DNA of 64,000 bases from JABDQZ01 sp050049775 (GCA_050049775.1 JASFVP010000011.1:5009-69008), one strand, 5' to 3'; positions 10,015-19,501 are shown, counted from the first letter of the stretch. The notes: generated by a model not told the origin, from the letters alone. A program made the numbers and translations.

Positions 10015-11841
10015 ATGTGCGGAATTGTAGGAGCGATTGCACAGGAAGACGTTATCCCGGTATTGCTGGACGGTCTCAAGAGGCTGGAATACCGCGGTTA
10101 TGATTCGGCTGGCATCGCGGTCTTCACCGGCGATGAGTGCATACAACGCATTCGTTCCGTCGGCAAGGTCGATGCCCTCAAGGAACTGGTATCACGTGCC
10201 GCGACCAGCAGCGTGCTGGGCATCGCCCACACCCGCTGGGCTACGCATGGCATGCCGGCAGAGCGCAATGCGCATCCGCACATGAGTGGTGAGCAGGTGG
10301 CGATTGTGCACAATGGCATTATCGAAAATCATGCCGAACTGCGCCAGCAACTGACCGATGAAGGTTTTGTTTTCAGCTCCGAAACCGATACTGAAGTTAT
10401 TGCTCACTTACTCGCCAAGCTGTTGCGTGAAAACGATGACATCCTTGATGCGATCCGGCGTGCGCGCAGTTATCTGGTCGGCGCCTATGGCTTGGCGGCG
10501 ATCAGCAAGACCGATCCGGAAAGAATGATTGTCACCCGCTCCGGCAGTCCGCTGGTAATCGGTCTGGGTGACGGCGCCAACTACATTGCCTCCGATGTGT
10601 TCGCCTTGTTGCCGGTAACGCGTGATTTCATTTTCCTCGAAGAAGGCGATCTGGCCGAGGTGCGTCGCGATGGCGTGCGCGTGTTTGACGACCAGGACTT
10701 GCCGGTAGAACGTGAAGTGCGCCAGAGTGAAATCGAGTCATCGCACACCGAAAAAGGTCCGTACGAGCATTACATGCTCAAGGAAATCTTCGAACAGCCG
10801 GCCGTGATTGCCGAAACACTCGAAGGCCGTATTCATAAAGGCCGTTTACTCGAAGAAAGCTTCGGCCATGTCGCGACCAACCTGCTCGACCGCGCGCAAC
10901 ACATTCAGATCATCGCTTGTGGCACCAGTTATCATGCCGGCATGGTGGCGCGTTACTGGCTTGAGGAAATCGGTATGCCGTGTCAGGTGGAAGTCGCCAG
11001 CGAATACCGCTACCGCAAGGTGGTGGTTGCCGAAGACAGCCTCATCATCACCATTTCGCAATCTGGCGAAACCGCTGATACCCTGGCCGCCTTGCGTGGT
11101 TCCAAGGAAAACGGTTACATCGGCAGTCTGTGCATCTGTAACGTGCCGGAAAGTTCGCTGGTGCGTGAGTCCGACGTGGCCTTGATGACGCGCGCTGGAC
11201 CGGAAATAGGTGTGGCTTCTACCAAGGCTTTCACTACCCAGCTGGTGGCGTTGCGTTTGTTGACTATTGCGCTGGCCAAGCGCCGCGGCCTGACGCGTGA
11301 ACACGAAAAACAGCAAGTCGATGAACTTGAGTCCTTGCCGCGCCAGATTGAAGTGGTGTTGCAACTGTCGGATGCCATCAAGGAAATGGCCAAGGATTTT
11401 GGAGACAAGCACAATGCCTTGTTCCTTGGCCGTGGCCCGTTTTATCCGGTGGCGATGGAAGGTGCGCTCAAGCTCAAGGAAATTTCCTATATTCATGCGG
11501 AGGCCTACCCCGCTGGTGAACTCAAACACGGCCCGTTGGCACTGGTCGATGAAAACATCCCGGTGGTCTGCGCCTTGCCTAATGATCCCTTGCTGGAAAA
11601 AGTCCTGTCCAATCTGCAGGAGGTGCGCGCGCGTGGTGGCGAGCTGTTTTTGTTCAGTGACCACAGCGTAAAAATCGATCTCGACAACTACAAGAACCTG
11701 ACCCTGTCGGATATCTACCCGTCAACGTCACCGATCGTGTACAGCGTACCGTTGCAGTTGTTGTCGTATCACGTAGCTGTTCTCAAGGGCACCAATGTGG
11801 ATCAGCCGCGTAATCTGGCCAAGTCGGTTACGGTGGAATAA
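10015..11841 (+). CDS. glmS: Glutamine-fructose-6-phosphate aminotransferase (isomerizing)
   Basis: GlmS (608 residues) converts fructose-6-phosphate and glutamine to glucosamine-6-phosphate, the first committed step to UDP-GlcNAc. The class II glutaminase begins MCGIVGA with the nucleophile Cys2. Two SIS sugar-isomerase domains follow (about 280-430 and 455-600), with CGTSYHAG and SQSGETADT, and the C-terminal LAKSVTVE tail closes the active site. I see no glmS ribozyme, which belongs to Gram-positive bacteria; the 12-base spacing to glmU suggests co-transcription. Confidence 0.98.
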   Translation: MCGIVGAIAQEDVIPVLLDGLKRLEYRGYDSAGIAVFTGDECIQRIRSVGKVDALKELVSRAATSSVLGIAHTRWATHGMPAERNAHPHMSGEQVAIVHNGIIENHAELRQQLTDEGFVFSSETDTEVIAHLLAKLLRENDDILDAIRRARSYLVGAYGLAAISKTDPERMIVTRSGSPLVIGLGDGANYIASDVFALLPVTRDFIFLEEGDLAEVRRDGVRVFDDQDLPVEREVRQSEIESSHTEKGPYEHYMLKEIFEQPAVIAETLEGRIHKGRLLEESFGHVATNLLDRAQHIQIIACGTSYHAGMVARYWLEEIGMPCQVEVASEYRYRKVVVAEDSLIITISQSGETADTLAALRGSKENGYIGSLCICNVPESSLVRESDVALMTRAGPEIGVASTKAFTTQLVALRLLTIALAKRRGLTREHEKQQVDELESLPRQIEVVLQLSDAIKEMAKDFGDKHNALFLGRGPFYPVAMEGALKLKEISYIHAEAYPAGELKHGPLALVDENIPVVCALPNDPLLEKVLSNLQEVRARGGELFLFSDHSVKIDLDNYKNLTLSDIYPSTSPIVYSVPLQLLSYHVAVLKGTNVDQPRNLAKSVTVE

Positions 11842-11914
11842 CTATGGCAACCTACCAGGTAAGGCCAGGCCAAGTTCATGACGCAGGTTTTCGTTTCGGT
11901 CCTGGCCGGAGATT

Positions 11915-12859
11915 TCAATCATGTCGGTTGAATGTTCGTAAATAAAAACGCGTACCCTGATATTCCGTTTGCTTTAGTCGCCCTTCGTTCACCAGTGAGG
12001 TGAGAATGTCCCGGCTGTTGCCGGTTTTATCCAACAGTTCAAGCACCGCCTCCTCACGCATGGGGTGTACTGCCGTGATGCTGAGCAAGTCCTCGACAAT
12101 GTCGCCAGTGCTGGTAAATGCGTCGCCTTCATAGTCGACCAACAGCTCAAGATGTGGAATTTTGTTCGACAGCATTTGAAACGCACGATTGAGTTTTTCT
12201 TCCGGAGGCGGTTTGATGCCACTTTCTGCGGGCGGGCGGATGGGCACGGCCAGCCAGGCTTTGTTGGGAATTAATTGCTCCAGGTAGTTCGCTACTGCCG
12301 TCACACTCTCAATGCCATCGTTGATGCCATCGACCAGCATGGTCTCGGTCGTCAGTACGCCGGTAAACTGCTTTGCGAGTAATTGAATGCCGTCGAGTAT
12401 TTGTTGCAGCTGAAGTTGCGGATGCGGCTGGTTGATATGGCGCCAGACAGCTTCTTCAACGGCATCAACCTTGACTGATAGCCAGTCGGCCGCAGCGAGA
12501 TTGTCACGCACGTCTTCCCGCCATATTAATGAGGCATTGGAAATTACAGCGATTTTGATACCCAGGGGTTGAAGCAGGTCGATGGTTTTACCGAGGTTGT
12601 TATCCAGCGTTGGTTCGCCATCAGGCACAAAAGTCAGGTAATCGATGTGATCGCCGCTGCGGGTGGCGGCCTCCAGACTGGATTCGACAGCCACGAGAAT
12701 TTCTTGCGGCGTATAAAACGGCCGTGGCTGGATTTCCTGCCGGGCGGTCGGTCCGAGCTGGCAATATACGCAGGAATAGGAACAGGCCTTGGGCGGGATG
12801 TTATTGATGCCGAGACTGCGTCCAAGGCGTCGCGAAGGTACCGGGCCAAAGGTGATCAT
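11915..12859 (-). CDS. Radical SAM Fe-S protein (COG0731-like)
   Basis: A 314-residue radical SAM enzyme of unknown substrate. The cluster motif is Cys26-x3-Cys30-x2-Cys33 in ACSYSCVYCQLG, preceded by GPVPSRRLGRSLGIN, a pattern of the group related to wyosine-type Fe-S oxidoreductases. The VPDGEPTLD segment (about residue 80) corresponds to the GGE-like SAM-binding motif. The last 90 residues form a small domain that may be winged-helix (EEAVLELLDKTGNSRDIL). It is co-directional with a small zinc-ribbon gene that ends 33 bases upstream, so the two are probably one unit. The substrate cannot be told from the sequence. Confidence 0.85.
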   Translation of the reverse strand: MITFGPVPSRRLGRSLGINNIPPKACSYSCVYCQLGPTARQEIQPRPFYTPQEILVAVESSLEAATRSGDHIDYLTFVPDGEPTLDNNLGKTIDLLQPLGIKIAVISNASLIWREDVRDNLAAADWLSVKVDAVEEAVWRHINQPHPQLQLQQILDGIQLLAKQFTGVLTTETMLVDGINDGIESVTAVANYLEQLIPNKAWLAVPIRPPAESGIKPPPEEKLNRAFQMLSNKIPHLELLVDYEGDAFTSTGDIVEDLLSITAVHPMREEAVLELLDKTGNSRDILTSLVNEGRLKQTEYQGTRFYLRTFNRHD

Positions 12860-12892
12860 GTCAATCCGGTTCTGGTCGGGTTGAGCGCAGCT

Positions 12893-13090
12893 TTATTCCG
12901 GCGGCTGTTTGTCATGCTTCTTTTGCAGCAGTTCATGATGATAAGAACCTTCGCGCAGCATTTTGGCGCCGCATTCCGGACAATGCATTTGCTGGCAGGG
13001 AACGCCCTGTTGATGCGGAACTTTCGTGCCGCATTTGGGGCAGATGCATTCACCGCCGCTGCCCATGTCATGTTTGCGTGTTGATGTCAT
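12893..13090 (-). CDS. Small zinc-ribbon protein
   Basis: A 65-residue protein with six cysteines: Cys15, Cys17 and Cys20 in ECICPKCG, Cys32 in GVPC, and Cys37 and Cys40 in CPECG, around a KVPHQQG turn. This looks like a rubredoxin-like zinc ribbon or small Fe-S knuckle; the function is unknown to me. The start at 13090 is chosen because GGGGAG lies just upstream; a longer reading frame reaches 13180 but has no ribosome-binding site. It is probably co-transcribed with the downstream radical SAM gene, suggesting an accessory or electron-transfer role. Confidence 0.72.
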   Translation of the reverse strand: MTSTRKHDMGSGGECICPKCGTKVPHQQGVPCQQMHCPECGAKMLREGSYHHELLQKKHDKQPPE

Positions 13091-13173
13091 AGACACTCCC
13101 CGGCTGCCGGCCGTTTGCTTTTTGTGCATCTGCCCGCATATTTTAACAAAGTAAACGACACGGATATCCGCAC

Positions 13174-13710
13174 ATGACAAATCAGACGAAAAATTTTATC
13201 GGTGCGGTGTTTGACAACGCCGACCAGGCGCGCGCCGTGGTTGAGGAAATGATTGAGCAGGATTTTCCAATGGACCAGCTTTCCATTCTGCACAAGGCGG
13301 GTGGTTCGGGCGACGACTTTCTGGGCATTGCCTATACTGATGAAAAGCAGCGTTTCAGGGTCTGGGGCGTTGAAGGCGCCTTGTGGGGCTCGCTCGGTGG
13401 ATTGCTGGCGGGCGCTGCCGGTCTGTTACTGCTGCCCGGCATCGGCCCGGTCTTCATTGCCGGCCCGCTGCTGGATGCCATTGCCGGCGCGGCGGTTGGT
13501 GCTGGCCTCATGACAGCAGGTGCGGCGGTGACGCAGCTGACCATTGCACTGCGCCGTTACGGTCTGCCCGAAGACAAGCTGGAGACGCTGCATCAGGCGG
13601 TCATGGATGGCAAGACTGTTTTGCTGCTGCATTGTGGCGATGAAAAGCCGGAGGTCATGCGTCAACGCTTGCTGTGGAAAGGTGCGGATCCGGTTTTAAG
13701 CATGCCGTAA
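13174..13710 (+). CDS. Glycine/alanine-rich membrane-hairpin protein, unknown function
   Basis: A 178-residue protein I cannot assign to a characterised family. Residues 6-40 (NFIGAVFDNADQARAVVEEM) resemble the ferredoxin-like alpha-beta N-terminus of general-stress or DUF1269-type proteins that carry a glycine-zipper hairpin. Residues 68-125 are almost entirely Gly, Ala, Leu and Val and probably form a membrane hairpin. A soluble C-terminal part follows. It diverges from the zinc-ribbon gene across an 83-base gap. Confidence 0.75.
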   Translation: MTNQTKNFIGAVFDNADQARAVVEEMIEQDFPMDQLSILHKAGGSGDDFLGIAYTDEKQRFRVWGVEGALWGSLGGLLAGAAGLLLLPGIGPVFIAGPLLDAIAGAAVGAGLMTAGAAVTQLTIALRRYGLPEDKLETLHQAVMDGKTVLLLHCGDEKPEVMRQRLLWKGADPVLSMP

Positions 13711-13749
13711 CACGCGTTTTTCACGGCTGCTGATCGGCCGCATAGCCGC

Positions 13750-13768
13750 TAGCCGCATGATGCGGCTA
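13750..13768 (+). repeat. Perfect hairpin upstream of glgP
   Basis: TAGCCGCA (13750-13757) and TGCGGCTA (13761-13768) form an eight-pair stem with a three-base loop, ending ten bases before the glgP start. There is no T-run, so it is not a classical terminator. It could affect translation initiation of the phosphorylase. Confidence 0.45.
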
Positions 13769-13778
13769 CACTGGGATC

Positions 13779-15470
13779 ATGCAGGACTCTCCCGTCATCG
13801 CCTATTTCTCGATGGAAATCGGTTTGCAGCCCGATATTCCGACCTACGCCGGCGGTCTCGGCATGCTGGCCGGCGATACCGTGCGCGCGGCGGCGGACAT
13901 GGGTGTACCGCTGGTGGCGGTGTCCCTGCTGTATCGCAACGGTTATTTTAGGCAACAGCTCGATGCCAGCGGCTGGCAGGCCGAGGCGAGCCAGACATGG
14001 CAGGTCGAAGACCACGTTGAACAATTGCCCGGGCGCTGTAAGGTCGAGATCGACGGGCGTACGGTTGTATTGCGTGCCTGGCGCTACCAGGTTGTTGGTC
14101 TTGGTGGACAAAGCGTAACGGTGTTGTTGCTGGACAGCGATTTGCCGGAGAATTCCGATTGGGATCGCAGCATCACCCACAACCTGTATGGTGGTGACGA
14201 GTACTATCGCCTGTGTCAGGAAATGGTGCTGGGTGTCGGTGGCGTGCGCCTGCTGCATCGCCTCGGCTATGAAAGCATCAGCCGCTATCACATGAACGAA
14301 GGCCATGCGGCGATGCTGGTACTGGAACTGCTGGAAGAGCAGCGTGTCATTGCAGGCCACGCGCATGCCACCATTGAGGATGTTGACGCGGTGCGCCGCC
14401 AGTGTGTGTTCACCACACACACGCCGGTGGCGGCCGGCCATGATCGCTTCCCGCTGGACCTGTTGCGCCGTGTGCTGGGCAAGTTGGCATTACCCGAGCA
14501 GCTGGAAGCCGAATTCTGTCATGAGGGCCGGCTCAATATGACCTTTCTGGCCCTGGCGACCAGTCATTACGTCAACGGCGTGGCAAAAAAGCATCGGGAA
14601 ACCGCGCAGTTTATGTTTGCCCGCTATCGCATCGATTCCATCACCAATGGTGTGCATGCCGCGACCTGGGTTTGTCCGCCATTCCAGCAACTGTTTGACC
14701 AGCACATTCCCGGCTGGAAAGCCGATAACGCCAGCTTGCGCTATGCGTTGACGATTCCGCACGATTCAATACGCGAAGCGCACCGGCAAGCTAAAGCCAG
14801 ATTGCTGCAGCATGTGCAGCAGACTACCGGAACGGTGCTTGCCCCTGGCATGATGACCATCGGGTTTGCCCGGCGCGTCACCCAATACAAACGTTTTGAT
14901 TTGTTGTTTCAGGACATCCAGCACCTGCGCAGCATCGCGCGCAATGCCGGCGCCTTCCAGCTGGTCTTCGCTGGCAAAGCGCATCCCCGGGATGTACCCG
15001 GCAAGCAGTTGATCCAGAAAATTTATGCCTTGCACGAACAACTGCGCGGTGAAATCGATATCGTGTTTCTGGAAAATTATGACATGGTCACCGCGCAAAT
15101 GATGACCTCCGGTTGCGACCTGTGGCTCAATACGCCGCAGCCGCCGCTGGAAGCTTCCGGCACCAGCGGCATGAAAGCGGCAATGAATGGTGTGCCTTCC
15201 TTAAGTGTGCTCGATGGCTGGTGGAACGAAGGCTGTATCGAAGGCATTACCGGTTGGGCGATTGGCGATCGGCATGTGGTTGCTTCCCTGACGGCGAGTC
15301 AGGAAGCCAATGCCTTGTATGACACGCTTGAGCAGGTGGTGTTGCCGGCGTTTTACAGCAATGACAATTTTTTCGTAGATATCATGCGCCACGCAATTGC
15401 CCTGAACGGCTCGTTTTTCAACACCGAGCGCATGCTCAACCAATACGTCACCAAAGCCTATTTCTCCTGA
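13779..15470 (+). CDS. glgP: Alpha-glucan phosphorylase, short GT35 form
   Basis: A 563-residue member of the alpha-glucan phosphorylase family (GT35), which releases glucose-1-phosphate from glycogen or maltodextrin using pyridoxal phosphate. It opens with IAYFSMEIGLQPDIPTYAGG, typical of the short bacterial/archaeal form, and is much shorter than the roughly 800-residue E. coli GlgP. RYHMNEGHAA is a substrate-site motif, and the PLP lysine is in ASGTSGMKAAMNG near residue 468. No glycogen synthase or branching enzyme is nearby, so it probably acts on stored or imported glucans made elsewhere in the genome. Confidence 0.9.
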   Translation: MQDSPVIAYFSMEIGLQPDIPTYAGGLGMLAGDTVRAAADMGVPLVAVSLLYRNGYFRQQLDASGWQAEASQTWQVEDHVEQLPGRCKVEIDGRTVVLRAWRYQVVGLGGQSVTVLLLDSDLPENSDWDRSITHNLYGGDEYYRLCQEMVLGVGGVRLLHRLGYESISRYHMNEGHAAMLVLELLEEQRVIAGHAHATIEDVDAVRRQCVFTTHTPVAAGHDRFPLDLLRRVLGKLALPEQLEAEFCHEGRLNMTFLALATSHYVNGVAKKHRETAQFMFARYRIDSITNGVHAATWVCPPFQQLFDQHIPGWKADNASLRYALTIPHDSIREAHRQAKARLLQHVQQTTGTVLAPGMMTIGFARRVTQYKRFDLLFQDIQHLRSIARNAGAFQLVFAGKAHPRDVPGKQLIQKIYALHEQLRGEIDIVFLENYDMVTAQMMTSGCDLWLNTPQPPLEASGTSGMKAAMNGVPSLSVLDGWWNEGCIEGITGWAIGDRHVVASLTASQEANALYDTLEQVVLPAFYSNDNFFVDIMRHAIALNGSFFNTERMLNQYVTKAYFS

Positions 15471-15594
15471 AAAACAGGTGCTTAACCTATCCCACAGCAC
15501 ACCGCAGCTTTGCTAAAGAAAGCCCTGTCTGTTCCGTTAAAAGGTACTGATACCAGAGATTTTTTATCTTTTTATCTCCACAAGCGGGCATGCC

Positions 15595-17571
15595 TTGAAA
15601 CGACCGGGACTGATCAAATTGCTGTGTGTGACCTGGCTGCTGCTGGCGGTTCTGCCGGCGGTGGCCAGGGACGGTCTCAGCATCGGCGTGCTGTCGCACC
15701 GCTCCAAAGCGCAGACGCTGGTAAACTGGAACTATTTCAAACGCGAGCTCGCCACCCGCTTGCCGGGTTATGAAGTCAGCATCGTGCCGCTGGCGTTTGA
15801 TGAGGTGGAAGCGGCGGTACACGATCGCCAGGTGGATTTCGTTTCGGTCAACCCGTTTATTTACGTCATGCTCGAATCAAAATACGGCGTCAGTCGCATC
15901 GCCACGCGTACCCGCAGTTTTGCCGATCATGAACTGACCCGGTTTGGCGGCGTGATTTTTACCAGTGCTGACAGCCAGGTCCACAGTATGAACGACCTGG
16001 CAAAAATCCGGCTGGCGGCCGTCGATGAAACTTCACTGGGTGGTTATCTGACGGCCTGTCGTGAATTCAGGGCGGTCGGACTCGAACAACTGTGTCGTCC
16101 GCAACAGGTTGAGTTCCTTGGTTCACATGATGCGGTGTTGCAGGCGGTGTTGCAGGGCCGCTTTGCCGCCGGCATTGTGCGTACCGGTATCCTCGAGGCT
16201 TTCATGGCGCAGGATGCGGGTTTTGTGCAGAAGATTCGGGTGATTGAATCGCAGCGTCGTGACGCTTTTCCGCAACTGCACAGCACACGCCTTTACCCGG
16301 AATGGCCGATTGCCGAACTGGCGCATACGCCGCATGTAATGGTCAAGCAGTTGCTGCTGGCCTTGTTGCAGATGCCGGAAGATCCGGCCACCGGCTTTGG
16401 CTGGACCATCCCGCATAATTATCAACCGGTGCATGCCTTGCTCAAGGAGCTTGAAATCGGCCCTTACCACGTTGATCCGGAGAAGCAGCAACGGATTGCA
16501 TTTTATCGCAACATCATCATCTCGCTGGGCATCGGCGTGCTTGTGTTGATCGCCTGGTCACTGCGTGCTTACCTGTCGCGCAAACGTGCACAGACGCTGG
16601 AGCAACGCAATCGCGTGTTGATTCTGGATGCGCTGGCGGAAGGCGTGTACGGTGTGGATCTCGACGGCCTGACCACCTTCGTCAACCCGGCGGTGGAAAA
16701 GCTCACCGGCTGGAAACCCGAAGACCTGCTTGGTCAGCACCAGCACAGCATCATGCATCACTCCCGGGCTGACCACAGTCCCTACCCGGCCAGTGAATGC
16801 CCGATTTATGATTCCTATCGCGCCAACCGTGTGCACCGCGGCGAAGACGATGTGTTCTGGCGCAAGGACGGCTCGTCGTTCCCGGTGAGTTTCACCAGCT
16901 CGCCTTTGACCGATGACAAGGGCAAATTGCTTGGCGCTGTAGTGGCGTTTACCGACATCACCGATTCCAAGGAAGCGGAAAAATCACTGCGCAAGGCGCA
17001 TGAAGAACTGGCGCACAAAAATCGTTTGCTGCGTGAGCTTGCCATACGGGATGGCCTGACCGGTATCTATAACCGGCGGTTTTTCGATAGCCAGTTGCAG
17101 GCGGACTGGACGCGCGCACAACGCAGCAACCTGCCGCTTTCGATCCTGTTGTGCGATATCGATCACTTCAAGAAATTCAACGACAAGTACGGTCATGCCG
17201 CCGGCGATGAAGTCCTGAAAACAGTGGCGCGCGCCATGCAACTGTTTTTTAAACGCAAGAGCGACACGCTGGCGCGTTATGGTGGCGAAGAATTTGTCAT
17301 CATCCTGTATCAGGCTCCACCAGACGATACCTTGAGCATCGCCAATCGTCTGTGCCGCTATATTGAAGAGTCCTGTGTTTACCAGCCGGAAGATGGCGGC
17401 GCGCCGGTTCCCATCACCATCAGTATCGGCACGGCCACCCGGCCGGCGGTGGAACTGGAATATCCCGCCACCCTGTTTGATCTGGCCGACGCCATGTTGT
17501 ATCAAGCCAAGCTGGCCGGCCGAAACCGTGTCATGCAGGATGCCGGCGAGCCGACGCGGCAGGTGCGTTAA
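15595..17571 (+). CDS. PhnD-like sensor, PAS and GGDEF diguanylate cyclase
   Basis: A 658-residue inner-membrane signalling protein. A signal-like hydrophobic N-terminus (about 1-24) leads to a periplasmic PhnD/phosphonate-binding-type domain (25-290). A membrane helix (about 303-325), a PAS domain (335-455), a short coiled coil and a GGDEF domain (480-650) follow. The catalytic motif is GGEEF at 563-567, and the inhibitory c-di-GMP site RxxD is present as RKSD at 554-557, so it should be an active, feedback-inhibited cyclase. The start codon is TTG 15595; an ATG five bases earlier is out of frame. No phn transport genes are near. Confidence 0.9.
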   Translation: MKRPGLIKLLCVTWLLLAVLPAVARDGLSIGVLSHRSKAQTLVNWNYFKRELATRLPGYEVSIVPLAFDEVEAAVHDRQVDFVSVNPFIYVMLESKYGVSRIATRTRSFADHELTRFGGVIFTSADSQVHSMNDLAKIRLAAVDETSLGGYLTACREFRAVGLEQLCRPQQVEFLGSHDAVLQAVLQGRFAAGIVRTGILEAFMAQDAGFVQKIRVIESQRRDAFPQLHSTRLYPEWPIAELAHTPHVMVKQLLLALLQMPEDPATGFGWTIPHNYQPVHALLKELEIGPYHVDPEKQQRIAFYRNIIISLGIGVLVLIAWSLRAYLSRKRAQTLEQRNRVLILDALAEGVYGVDLDGLTTFVNPAVEKLTGWKPEDLLGQHQHSIMHHSRADHSPYPASECPIYDSYRANRVHRGEDDVFWRKDGSSFPVSFTSSPLTDDKGKLLGAVVAFTDITDSKEAEKSLRKAHEELAHKNRLLRELAIRDGLTGIYNRRFFDSQLQADWTRAQRSNLPLSILLCDIDHFKKFNDKYGHAAGDEVLKTVARAMQLFFKRKSDTLARYGGEEFVIILYQAPPDDTLSIANRLCRYIEESCVYQPEDGGAPVPITISIGTATRPAVELEYPATLFDLADAMLYQAKLAGRNRVMQDAGEPTRQVR

Positions 17572-17660
17572 ACTTGTAGCGCTGCCTGTCCTGTACGATT
17601 GCACAAATCCCTGTGTGGGTTAGTATCGCAGTGACTTTCTCACTGCAGGTATTTCCGGGC

Positions 17661-18533
17661 ATGGCCATGAACCAATCGTGTAAATTCATTTTTCTGTCAC
17701 TGGTGTTGCTGTTGGCGCTTACGGCGTGCAGTTCAATGCAAGCGCCGCCACAGCAAACGATCAGCAGGGTTGATTCATTTGACGGCAGTTCCATTGTCTA
17801 TGGCGTCAGCGGTCGGGAAGAACCGACGATTGTGTTTGTGCACTGCTGGACCTGTAATCACAACTTCTGGCAAGACCAGATCGATCACTTTGCTAAAAAC
17901 TATCGGGTCGTCTGGCTGGATCTCGCCGGGCACGGCGATTCCGGCAGACAGCGCAACGATTACAGCATGACGGCTTTCGGCAAGGATGTTGCTGCGGTGG
18001 TCAATGCCGTCGGTGCCGACAAGGTGGTGCTGGTCGGCCACTCCATGGGTGGTCCGGTGGCCATCGAGGCGGCCCGGCAATTGGGTGACAAGGTCATCGG
18101 CATTGTCGGCGTGGATACCTTTTATACCGGCTTTGAGTACCCGCAGTCACAGGAGCAGGTCGAAGCTTTCGTCAAGCCGTTTGAACAGGATTACCTGGCG
18201 ACCACCAAACAGATGGTAAGCCAGATGTTCACGCCGCAGTCCCGGCCGGAAGTCATTGACTGGGTGAACCAGCAGTTTGAATATGCGCGGCCGGAAGTGG
18301 GTGTCAGCGCCATGTACCGGATCTTCGACTGGTATGCCGCCAATGTGCCGGCCGGCCTGGAGGAATTCGATGGCCGGCTGCGTAACATCAATGCCGCACC
18401 CGCCGGTGAGGAGAAGCCGTTGCATGCCGGTGTGGTCATGATTCCCGGTGTCGGGCATTTTGTTGCCCAGGAAAATCCGCAGCAGTTCAATCTGGTGCTG
18501 CAGCAAATGATCGATGAATTCGAACAGCAATAA
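17661..18533 (+). CDS. Alpha/beta-hydrolase lipoprotein
   Basis: A 290-residue exported alpha/beta hydrolase. The signal peptide ends in a lipobox with Cys23 (LALTAC), so it should be anchored to a membrane after lipidation. The nucleophile is Ser128 in GHSMGG, the oxyanion region is FVHCWTC, and the catalytic histidine is probably His266 in GVGHFV. ATG 17661 (or 17667) gives a normal signal peptide; a GTG at 17613 would add 16 unlikely residues. Substrate unknown; esterase or peptidase are both possible. Confidence 0.85.
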   Translation: MAMNQSCKFIFLSLVLLLALTACSSMQAPPQQTISRVDSFDGSSIVYGVSGREEPTIVFVHCWTCNHNFWQDQIDHFAKNYRVVWLDLAGHGDSGRQRNDYSMTAFGKDVAAVVNAVGADKVVLVGHSMGGPVAIEAARQLGDKVIGIVGVDTFYTGFEYPQSQEQVEAFVKPFEQDYLATTKQMVSQMFTPQSRPEVIDWVNQQFEYARPEVGVSAMYRIFDWYAANVPAGLEEFDGRLRNINAAPAGEEKPLHAGVVMIPGVGHFVAQENPQQFNLVLQQMIDEFEQQ

Positions 18534-18559
18534 CGGCACGCTGGCGGCCAATTGAAAGC

Positions 18560-19501
18560 ATGACTTTGGTCCGCAACATCAATCGTCTGTTTCCGCTGTG
18601 GGCGGTGATGTTCGCCGGACTCGGCTATCTGTTTCCGGCTTTCTGGTCCGGCCTGCGCGATGCGATCGTGCCATTGCTGGTCATGATCATGTTTTCCATG
18701 GGCCTGACGCTGACCGTCTGGGATTTCCGCCGTGCTTTTTGCCACTCGAGGCTGGTGGGCATTGGCGTAACGCTGCAATATGTGGTGATGCCGCTGGCGG
18801 CCTGGTTGCTGGCGTTGCTGTTTGGTTTGTCGGATGAACTGACCATCGGGCTGGTGCTGGTCGGCGCCACGGCAGGCGGCACGGCCTCCAATGTCATTAC
18901 CTATCTGGCGCGCGGCGATCTGGCGTTGTCGATCACCATGACCCTGAGTTCCTCCCTGCTGGCGATTGTTCTCATGCCCTGGCTGACCTGGTTGTACGTC
19001 GGTCAACGGGTGGAGGTGCCGGTGCTGGACATGCTGCAGAGCCTGCTGCTGATCGTGCTGCTGCCGGTGCTCGGTGGCGTGATTGTCAATGCCTTCCTGT
19101 CCGCCCGTATTCGTCAGGTCGAACCGCTGTTTCCGTTGTTTTCGATTTTCGCCATCGCCGTGATCATCGCCATTGTCGTCGGCCTCAATGCCGGACGTTT
19201 CGCCGAAGTGGGTCCGTTGCTGCTGTTGGTGGTGATTTTGCACAATGCCATTGGCCTGCTCAGCGGTTTTTCGGTGGCGCGCTGGCTTGGTTATGACTCG
19301 GTGGTCGCACGCACCATCGCCATCGAGGTCGGCATGCAGAACTCGGGCCTGAGCGTGGCGCTGGCGCTGCAGTTCTTCACGCCGTTGGCCGCCCTGCCCG
19401 GCGCCCTGTTCAGCATCTGGCATAATTTGTCGGGGGCGTTATTTGCCACCAGGTGGCAGCGTCAACAGCCATCGGATGAAGTCTCGCCAGACCCGCAGTG
19501 A
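18560..19501 (+). CDS. BASS-family (bile acid:sodium symporter) transporter
   Basis: A 313-residue polytopic inner-membrane protein of the BASS/SBF family, sodium-coupled carriers of organic anions. Nine to ten hydrophobic helices cover the whole protein. Family features include MFSMGLTLT (about 50-58) and GATAGGTASNVITYLARGD (about 107-125), the latter in the crossover helix region. The bacterial substrate is usually unknown (pantoate, pyruvate or similar anions are possible). It starts 26 bases after the hydrolase gene, so they may be co-transcribed. Confidence 0.88.
   Translation: MTLVRNINRLFPLWAVMFAGLGYLFPAFWSGLRDAIVPLLVMIMFSMGLTLTVWDFRRAFCHSRLVGIGVTLQYVVMPLAAWLLALLFGLSDELTIGLVLVGATAGGTASNVITYLARGDLALSITMTLSSSLLAIVLMPWLTWLYVGQRVEVPVLDMLQSLLLIVLLPVLGGVIVNAFLSARIRQVEPLFPLFSIFAIAVIIAIVVGLNAGRFAEVGPLLLLVVILHNAIGLLSGFSVARWLGYDSVVARTIAIEVGMQNSGLSVALALQFFTPLAALPGALFSIWHNLSGALFATRWQRQQPSDEVSPDPQ

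Noticed and set aside
8000..13000. A search by eye for a glmS ribozyme or GlmY/GlmZ-like RNA near glmUS
   Set aside because: The intergenic gaps are only 12-15 bases; nothing with that structure fits.
18191..19423. A 410-residue His/Gln-rich minus-strand frame
   Set aside because: Antisense to the BASS transporter; the His/Gln composition mirrors Leu/Val/Ile codons of membrane helices.
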